From Streptomyces aureoverticillatus (GTDB lineage: Bacteria; Actinomycetota; Actinomycetes; Streptomycetales; Streptomycetaceae), in NCBI RefSeq assembly GCF_014649395.1, contig NZ_BMSY01000023.1, forward strand, positions 1 through 62,230: a DNA stretch of 62,230 nucleotides, written 5' to 3'. Every line of letters begins with the position of its first letter. Within the stretch, counting starts at the first letter, position 1. The translations under genes and the position numbers were made by a program. This document shows positions 56,697 through 62,230 of this stretch, in pieces. The notes beneath the pieces were generated by a model. It was not told where the DNA came from, made no database searches, and saw nothing but the letters and a program-made list of their open reading frames with translations.

Positions 56697-59177
56697 CTAG
56701 TGGCGCCGGCGAGCGGCTGCGGCCAGCGCACGGGCCAGCTCGCGTACGCGGCGCTCGCCCGCGGCGTGCGGGGCGCCGAGGACCACCAGCGGCGCCCGGC
56801 CGCGGGCGGCCTTGATGTGCCGGGCGAGTTCGCAGGCCAGCGCGCCGGCCCCGGAGAAGCCGCCCAGGACCAGGCGCTCTTCCGCGGCGAGCAGGGGCGT
56901 GAGCGCGCGCAGGCACTGCGGCATCCGGGCGGCGTCCGCGCGCAGCACCATCAGCGCCTGGGGGCCCTGGTAGCGGCGGGCGAGGTCTCTGTGGCAGTGC
57001 TCGGGGGCGCCGGGCGGGGCGATCAGGCAGACGGTGCCGGCGCCGGGGCGGGCCGGGCCGCGCAGCGGCGCCAGACGCCGCTCGGGCCCGGGGGGCGCGC
57101 TCGGGTGCAGGCGGGGGGTTTCGGTGCCGGCCAGCGGGGCCAGCGCCTGGGCGATGGTGGTCGACTCGCCGGCGCCGGCGGGCAGTTCGCGCAGCAGCCG
57201 GGCGCTGTGGGCGAGCAGCTGGGCCACCTGGTCGTCGTGCAGCCGGGCCCGGTCGTGCACCGCGCTCAGCACGAGATCGCCGGTGCTGTCGTGGTGGGCC
57301 AGGACAGCGGCGGCGAAGGCGGTCGGGCCGGTGGCGGGGCCGGTGTCCTCCACGTGGATGCCCTGCGCGGCGAGTTCACCGGCCAGCCCCCCGGGCGGGC
57401 GCACCTGGTGCTCGAAGGAGAGCAGCGTCGCCGGCCCGCCCGCCTGCGCACCGGGTGCGCAACAGGCGCGGGTACAGGCACGCGTACCGGTAGGGGGGCT
57501 GGGGTGGGGGTGCTGGAGCCAGTGGCGGATCTGACCGGCGCACACCCATTCATAGGCGCTCATGTCCAGCACCCGGTCGCGTACCGCGCGCAGCAGGGCG
57601 CCCACCGTGGCCGCCGGGTCCACGGTGAGGGTCACCGGCAGCGGGCTCTCGAAGGGGCCGGGAACGCGTTCGATGCCCTCCATCGCGATGCCGCGTCCGG
57701 GCACCGTGACGGCGAAGGTCACCGGGGCCGGGCGCTGTCCGGTGCCGGCCGCGGCGAACAGCAGCATCGCCCACACCGCCTGCAGCGCGCTGCTGGGGGT
57801 GGCTCCCCGGCGGGCCGCCCAGTCGGCCAGGCGCACGGTCTCGGCGCGGGTGAGGCGGGCCAGGGTGCGCCCGGTGCCCCGGCGGCCGGTCCCGGCACCC
57901 GGACCAGGACGGGCGGCGGGCAGCCCGGCGCCGGCCAAAGCAGGGGTGCGCGTCCACAAGTCCCGGGCCGGGGCGGGGTCCTGGGCGGCCAGCCAGCGCC
58001 GGTAGTCGCGCAGGTCGGGGCGGCGTTCACCGCCGTGGCCGAAGCCCGCGGCGAGGTAGGCGCGGTAGAACTCCTGCAGCAGCAGGCGCACGCTCGCACC
58101 GTCCAGCAGGGCCCGGTGGTAGGTGAGGACGACGTCGGTGGGTGCCACGCAGCCGCCATAGGGCTCGGGCGGCGGGCCGTCCAGCAGCGCGGCCCGCAGC
58201 AGGCCCGGGAGCCCGGGCTCGAAGCCGCGCCGGCGTTCCTGTTCCATCAGGGCCTGCCGGCTCAGCGTGCCGTGCCGGTGGCGGCGGATGTCGGGGCGGG
58301 CGTGGGCGTGCAGCGCCAGGCGCGGGCGGGGGTCGAAGACCAGGGCCGCGCGCAGCACGCTCTCGTGGTCGAAGACGCGCTGCCAGGCGGCGATGAACCG
58401 GCCGGTGTCCAGCGGGCCGTGCCAGCGCCGCAGCAGCTGGGCGATCTGCTGATGGGGGAAGTCGGCGGTGTCGGCGAGCAGTTCGCGCTGCAGCCCGGTG
58501 AGCGCCAGCGGCTCCGGCAGCCGCACGGGCAACCGGCGCCGGGGAAGAGCACGGTGCGGCACACCGCCCCCCACGCCCGCGCCCCCGTTCCGGGCGTCGT
58601 CCCCGTCTCCGTACGCGGTGTCCCCGCCCCCGGCGGTCTCGTACCCGCTGTTCTCGTCTCCGGCATCCCTGTACGCGATGTCCCCGCCCCCGGCGGTCTC
58701 CTCCCCCGCGTCCCCGTACCCGGCGGTCTCGTACGCGGCATCCTCGTACCCCGCGTCCCTGCCCCCGGTGTTCTCCTCCCCCGCGTCCCCGTGCCCGGTG
58801 GTCTCGTACGCGGCATCCCCGCCCCCGAAATCCGCGTACCCGGCGGTCTCGTAGCCGGTGTTCTCGGTGTGGGCGGGGTGGGTGCGGGGGCCGGGAGGTG
58901 CGGGGGCGGCTGCGGTGAGCAGGTCGGCGAGGGCGCCCAGCGGGTAGCCGGCCGGGCACCGCAGGACGTGGCGGCCGGGGCCGGGGCCGTGGCGTACGGC
59001 GGGCGGGGGCAGCTCGCGCAGCCGGGGGGTGTCGGCGGCGAGGCGGGCGAGGGCGGCGTCCAGGAGCGGGGCGGGCAGCGGGCCGCGCAGTTCGAGGGTG
59101 CACGGGGCCTCGCCGGCCTCCTCGTCCAGGGCCACGACGGCGGTCAGCGACACCGCCACGGTGCGTTCGACGGTCAT
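56697..59177 (-). CDS. Degenerate condensation-thioesterase protein
   Basis: About 826 residues. An N-terminal 110-residue part resembles the start of a C domain. A Tyr/Glu/Thr/Gly-rich repeat linker of about 100 residues follows, then a condensation fold whose HHxxxDG motif reads HRALLDG (second, catalytic His replaced by Arg). The C-terminal piece has a thioesterase elbow GGFSGAGALACE but ends before the catalytic His. It is probably not a normal peptide-bond former; it may be a scaffold or an ester/amide ligase relying on other residues. The start at 59177 is chosen because a SARP promoter lies at 59255-59296, inside the longer frame that begins at 59510. Confidence 0.7.
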   Translation of the reverse strand: MTVERTVAVSLTAVVALDEEAGEAPCTLELRGPLPAPLLDAALARLAADTPRLRELPPPAVRHGPGPGRHVLRCPAGYPLGALADLLTAAAPAPPGPRTHPAHTENTGYETAGYADFGGGDAAYETTGHGDAGEENTGGRDAGYEDAAYETAGYGDAGEETAGGGDIAYRDAGDENSGYETAGGGDTAYGDGDDARNGGAGVGGGVPHRALPRRRLPVRLPEPLALTGLQRELLADTADFPHQQIAQLLRRWHGPLDTGRFIAAWQRVFDHESVLRAALVFDPRPRLALHAHARPDIRRHRHGTLSRQALMEQERRRGFEPGLPGLLRAALLDGPPPEPYGGCVAPTDVVLTYHRALLDGASVRLLLQEFYRAYLAAGFGHGGERRPDLRDYRRWLAAQDPAPARDLWTRTPALAGAGLPAARPGPGAGTGRRGTGRTLARLTRAETVRLADWAARRGATPSSALQAVWAMLLFAAAGTGQRPAPVTFAVTVPGRGIAMEGIERVPGPFESPLPVTLTVDPAATVGALLRAVRDRVLDMSAYEWVCAGQIRHWLQHPHPSPPTGTRACTRACCAPGAQAGGPATLLSFEHQVRPPGGLAGELAAQGIHVEDTGPATGPTAFAAAVLAHHDSTGDLVLSAVHDRARLHDDQVAQLLAHSARLLRELPAGAGESTTIAQALAPLAGTETPRLHPSAPPGPERRLAPLRGPARPGAGTVCLIAPPGAPEHCHRDLARRYQGPQALMVLRADAARMPQCLRALTPLLAAEERLVLGGFSGAGALACELARHIKAARGRAPLVVLGAPHAAGERRVRELARALAAAARRRH

Positions 59178-59588
59178 CGGCTCTGCGGGGCCCGCGCGCC
59201 CGCCTGCGGCGACGGCGAAGGCCCCTGCCTCCTCTCCTTCGAGCGCGGGCATCGAGTATGGTCCGCGGCCCCACGCGAGGCTGACGCGCCACTGACGGTC
59301 ACCGGCCCCGGCACGCCGGGACAGCCGACACGGCCCGCACAGCCGGTCCGGCCACCACGGCCGGTGCGGCCGGTGCGGCCGGTGCGGCCGGTGCGGCCCC
59401 GACGGTCCGTGGGGCTGGTGCTGCGGCTGCTGTGCGGTGGCATGTCCGCTCCCGCCTGTGGTCCGCGCCCGCCGGCGCCCTGGCCGGGTTGCCCGGGGTG
59501 GGTGTCCCATGCAAGGGGCAGCCGCCGGAGCCCGGCTCGAGGCCCGCGCGGGCCGGGCGGCCGGGCTGCCCGGGGCGCGGGCGGCCGG
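59178..59588. other. Promoter region of the C-TE gene with 9-bp repeats
   Basis: Holds the SARP site at 59255-59296 and four tandem GGTGCGGCC units near 59363-59398. An open frame continues through it from 59510 but lacks a ribosome site, and its repeats translate to low-complexity HRP. Confidence 0.5.
59255..59296 (-). promoter_or_regulatory. SARP-type promoter of the C-TE gene (GTCAG class)
   Basis: On the minus strand, GTCAGTG, GTCAGCC and a weak GTGGGGC in 11-bp phase, 7 bp, then CATACT as -10. Confidence 0.55.
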
Positions 59589-60548
59589 TTACAGGACGCG
59601 GACGGCGGACTGGGCGTGCTGCTGGGCCAGGCGCAGTATCTGCAGGCTCTGGTAGCTGAGTTCGCCGTGCACGCGGCGGCGGGCGTCGGCGAGGGTGGCG
59701 CCGGTGCCCAGGACCGGTTCGATGTCCTTCTCGCGCAGCACGACGTGGTGCTGGGCCAGGACGGTGACGCCGCTCTCGTCGGGGACGACCGACCATTCGC
59801 CGCAGTGCGCGGCGATCAGCGGGCGCGGTGCGGTCTCCTTGTGCACGATGCGTCCGGCGTGCGGGAAGCACACCCGTGCCGAGGTGACGGTGCGGCTGCC
59901 GGTGCCGTCGGCGGTGGCCAGGTCCAGGGCCACCTGCTGGACGCCGACCTGGTCTTCGGCCAGCTGCACGCGGCGGACGTGGGGGACGTGCCGGGGCCAG
60001 TCCGCGATGTCGTAGAGGAAGCCGTAGACGAGTTCGGCGGGGCCGTTGACGCGTACCGATTCCTCGAAGGACAGGACCAGTTCGTCCAGGCGGGCCCAGT
60101 GCCGGGCCAGGAAACCCAGGCTTTTGAGGTCGGAGCGGGCGTTGGCGGTGGTGGCCGCTTCCAGCCAGGCCACGTCCTCGGGGCGCTCGCCGGCGGCGGT
60201 GAAGGCGTGCTCCACGCTCAGCCGGCAGCGCTGGGGGCCGAGGTCGGTCACCGTCCAGGTGCCGCCCATGGACTGGGCCTGCTCCATCACCTGGTCCTGG
60301 CGGAAGGTGACCTGGCGGCGGGCGGCGTCCTGCAGGCGCTGGGAGGTCCAGGACCGGACCTGGCCGTCGGCCAGCACCCACATGCGCAGCCGTTCGCGCA
60401 CCCCGTCGAAGTCGAGCCGCTCCACATGCACGTTGGGCGGGAAGTACAGCGGCCAGCGCTCGGCATCGGCGATCAGCTGGTAGACGACTCCCGCGGGCGC
60501 GGCCACCTCGACCGCGTGCGACAGACGGCGTACACGCTCACCCGACAC
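59589..60548 (-). CDS. Didomain SRPBCC aromatase/cyclase
   Basis: 319 residues with two START-like domains: SHAVEVAAPAGVVYQLIADA at the N terminus and FEESVRVNGPAELVYGFLYD in the middle, both followed by the helix-grip pattern, as in didomain aromatase/cyclases of type II polyketide clusters. No type II ketosynthase pair is in the window, so it may act on the product of the type I PKS or be left from a neighbouring cluster. GTG 60548 follows AAGGTGG. It has its own SARP promoter. Confidence 0.9.
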   Translation of the reverse strand: MSGERVRRLSHAVEVAAPAGVVYQLIADAERWPLYFPPNVHVERLDFDGVRERLRMWVLADGQVRSWTSQRLQDAARRQVTFRQDQVMEQAQSMGGTWTVTDLGPQRCRLSVEHAFTAAGERPEDVAWLEAATTANARSDLKSLGFLARHWARLDELVLSFEESVRVNGPAELVYGFLYDIADWPRHVPHVRRVQLAEDQVGVQQVALDLATADGTGSRTVTSARVCFPHAGRIVHKETAPRPLIAAHCGEWSVVPDESGVTVLAQHHVVLREKDIEPVLGTGATLADARRRVHGELSYQSLQILRLAQQHAQSAVRVL

Positions 60549-60644
60549 GAGACCACCTTCTCTCCTGGAAAAGGGCCGCCCGGCTGCCGCCTGCCGCGCC
60601 GGCAACGGCCGGCAGGCCTTTTTCGGAGGGCGGCAGTCCGTCAG

Positions 60645-60687
60645 AGTCTGTCCGCCGCCGCTCGAGGGCCCCTGGACCGCCCCTGGA
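60645..60687 (-). promoter_or_regulatory. SARP-type promoter of the cyclase gene (TCCAG/TCGAG class)
   Basis: On the minus strand, TCCAGGG, TCCAGGG and TCGAGCG with exact 4-bp spacers, 8 bp, CAGACT as -10. It begins 26 bases past the stop of the SARP gene upstream. Confidence 0.65.
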
Positions 60688-60712
60688 GCCCCGCCCCCGG
60701 GGGGTTGGGGGG

Positions 60713-61534
60713 TCAGGCGGCGTAGAGGTCGAAGGTGGAGCTGCGGCGCGGTCCGGCGACGACATCCAGCTGGGGGTCGACGGCCAGCATGGCCTGGTGC
60801 AGGCGCTGCACCTGCGGGGAGGGCTCCACGCCCAGTTCCTCGATCAGGCGCACGCGCAGCTTGCGGTAGATGTCCAGGGCCGAGGCCTGCCGGCCCGAGC
60901 GGTAGAGGGCGACCATGGCCTGGGAATGCAGCCCCTCGTGCTGGGGGTAGCGGGCGGTCAGCTCGGTGAGTTCGGCGATGAGTTCGGAGTGCCGGCCCAG
61001 GCGCAGGTCGGCGTCGATGCGCCGCTCGACGGTGCCCAGGCGGCTCTCCTCCAGGCGCATGACCTCGATCTCCAGGATCGGGCCCAGGCGCACGTCGACC
61101 AGCGCGGGCCCGCGCCACAGGTCAAGGGCGTGGCGGAAGTGGCCGGCCGAGGCGTCGTCGTCACCGGCCTCGAAGGCCGTACGCCCCTCGGTGACCATGC
61201 GTTCGTACTCGTGCACGTCCACGCTGTCGGCCGGTATCTGCATCAGATAGCCGCCGTGGCGGGTGGCCAGGACTTCCTTGGCCGCGCCCGGCGCGTCGGG
61301 GCCCATCGCGGTGCCCAGGCGCCTGCGCAGCTGCAGGATGTAGGTCTGCAGGGTGGTCAGCGCGCTCTGCGGCGGCTCGGTGCCCCAGATCTCCTCCATG
61401 AGCAGCGGGACGGGCATCACCCGTCCGGGATAAAGCGCCAGCAGCGACAGAATCTGCCGCGGCTTACCGGCTGTCGGGACGATGGATCCCCCGTTGACCT
61501 CGGCACTCAACGGACCCAGAACCTGAATCTTCAC
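60713..61534 (-). CDS. SARP-family activator
   Basis: 273 residues: winged helix (IQVLGPLSAEVNGG; PLLMEEIWGTEPP; YILQLRRRLG) and BTAD ending LGVEPSPQVQRLH. Compact SARP without extra domains. Probably the activator of the adjacent cyclase promoter. ATG after GGAGGAAACC. Confidence 0.95.
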   Translation of the reverse strand: MKIQVLGPLSAEVNGGSIVPTAGKPRQILSLLALYPGRVMPVPLLMEEIWGTEPPQSALTTLQTYILQLRRRLGTAMGPDAPGAAKEVLATRHGGYLMQIPADSVDVHEYERMVTEGRTAFEAGDDDASAGHFRHALDLWRGPALVDVRLGPILEIEVMRLEESRLGTVERRIDADLRLGRHSELIAELTELTARYPQHEGLHSQAMVALYRSGRQASALDIYRKLRVRLIEELGVEPSPQVQRLHQAMLAVDPQLDVVAGPRRSSTFDLYAA

Positions 61535-62106
61535 TGGTTTCCTCCGTACCTCGTCGAGTTCCTCTCAGTGACTGATTTCCGTCGCCGCCACAGCACACTA
61601 GCCGTAATTGCCCGGCCCCCTCCTTTCCGTCGACCAGGACTCAAGGCTGTCCCAACTGGCCGCCACTGGCCGTGAATTCGCCTCCGTTTACCGCACACCG
61701 CTCGAGAAAACATGAAAGACCGCTGGAGCAGGACTCGTCCCGCATTTCGCCGCGCCCCCTTTTCCGGCTACCGTCCCGGGAAAAACTCTCCCTTCACCCC
61801 TCGCACCCCTCGCACCCCTCGCACCCAACGGCGCCCACCGCGTGCAGCGGTGCCCCTCGCGTGCAGCGGTGCCCGTCGCGCGGAATGGTGCGGCCGCGCC
61901 GCTGTTGCGGCCGGCGCGCCACCGTCGTCTCCCCCGGCCGTCCGGGCCCCAGGCCGCCCGGGCCGCCGGGGGCACCACAGACCGGCCGCCCCCCTCACCC
62001 GCACACGCCCGCCGCGTACGGCGCGGCGGGCGTGTGCGGGTGTGCCGGGGGCGGGTGGAGGCGTACGGGGCTGGGAGGTGGGGGGAGTTGCGGGGGGGGT
62101 GGGGGG
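61535..62106. other. 572-bp intergenic region with repeats and a strong hairpin
   Basis: No gene supported. It contains TAGTGT (minus strand, 61595-61600), a good -10 match for the SARP gene at 60713-61534, four tandem CACCCCTCG-type 9-bp units near 61795-61827, and the terminator at 61997-62041. Confidence 0.5.
61997..62041 (-). terminator. Strong hairpin terminator downstream of the partial SARP
   Basis: Perfect 19-bp stem (61997-62015 with 62023-62041) and 7-base loop, 66 bases past the stop of the right-edge SARP gene. Confidence 0.85.
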
Positions 62107-62230
62107 TCAGCTCGCGGGGACGAGGGGCGGGCCGGTCTTGGGGGCCGGCGGTGGTGTGGCGGGGTCGGGTCCGGTGGTGAGGATGGAGTGCTGCAGACGC
62201 CGCAGCCCCGCGGACGGCTCCAGGCCCAGA
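62107..62230 (-). CDS. C-terminal end of another SARP-family activator (truncated by window edge)
   Basis: The last 40 residues of a minus-strand frame read LGLEPSAGLRRLQHSIL, the typical end of a BTAD domain (L-G-x-E-P-S motif), then a Pro-rich tail and TGA. It would be the fourth SARP of the region. Only the end is visible. Confidence 0.75.
   Translation of the reverse strand, partial: LGLEPSAGLRRLQHSILTTGPDPATPPPAPKTGPPLVPAS

Noticed and set aside
59178..59510. N-terminal extension of the C-TE protein from ATG 59510
   Set aside because: It lacks a ribosome site, is low complexity (HRP and RR repeats) and crosses a SARP-type promoter at 59255-59296.

Overview
The window is high-GC actinobacterial DNA, almost certainly Streptomyces: GTG and TTG starts are common, ATGA/GTGA stop-start overlaps link genes, there are four SARP regulators and one LmbU-type regulator, and nearly every gene is secondary metabolism. 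It looks like one large biosynthetic region, or two abutting ones. It is open at both ends: an NRPS runs off the left edge and a SARP off the right.

Layout. (1) 1-10569, minus strand: an NRPS (C-A-T-E-C-), FAD monooxygenase, free-standing PCP and A domain, LmbU-like regulator and MbtH protein. (2) 11209-15854, plus strand: a TPP-dependent 2-oxoacid dehydrogenase E1 alpha/beta pair, a bare lipoyl domain, an ACP, a KAS III and an MDR reductase, which look like an acyl-unit supply line. (3) 15964-22642: P450, flavin reductase, ACP, MFS pump, fatty acid desaturase, a Pro-Thr-Gly repeat protein and a VlmA/MprF-type aminoacyl-tRNA transferase. (4) 22824-34760, plus strand: a tRNA-Ser-like RNA, VlmJ-like kinase, VlmK-like MmgE/PrpD protein, acyl-thioester reductase (ALDH fold), VlmH-like N-hydroxylase, class III aminotransferase, SRPBCC protein, small membrane protein, diiron (VlmB-like) protein, KAS III, ACP and a second-type seryl-tRNA synthetase (VlmL-like). 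(5) 34807-49942: SARP, SnoaL protein, MFS pump, ACP, one-module PKS with a gutted ER, acyl ligase, luciferase-like oxidoreductase, a thioesterase with a Cys nucleophile, an alpha/beta hydrolase lacking its nucleophile, and a membrane protein. (6) 50187-62230: a second identical tRNA-Ser-like gene, PPTase, ACP, long acyl-CoA dehydrogenase, type II thioesterase, SARP, a degenerate C-TE protein, an aromatase/cyclase and two more SARPs.

How it may work (inference from the valanimycin paradigm): an acyl-ACP is released as an aldehyde, transaminated to an alkylamine and N-hydroxylated with reduced flavin. The VlmA-like enzyme then gives it serine from seryl-tRNA, the diiron and membrane proteins build the N-N/azoxy group, and VlmJ/VlmK-type phosphorylation and elimination create an alkene. 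No valine decarboxylase is present, so the amine is probably a longer acyl-derived chain, as in elaiomycin or jietacin-type azoxy compounds. The NRPS, PKS and E1/lipoyl parts may add to the same molecule or belong to a neighbour.

The main discovery is a pair of exactly repeated 87-nt RNAs with every identity element of tRNA-Ser (perfect acceptor stem, G73, long variable arm, T arm) but, by hand folding, a UUCG tetraloop where the anticodon loop should be. Both lie behind SARP-type promoters and one is a single-gene transcription unit. With the cluster's own SerRS and seryl transferase, this suggests a tRNA dedicated to biosynthesis and uncoupled from translation. Eleven-bp-phased SARP repeats, in a GTCAG class and a TCGAG/TTGAG class, recur upstream of most operons and tie the tRNA genes to the same regulon.
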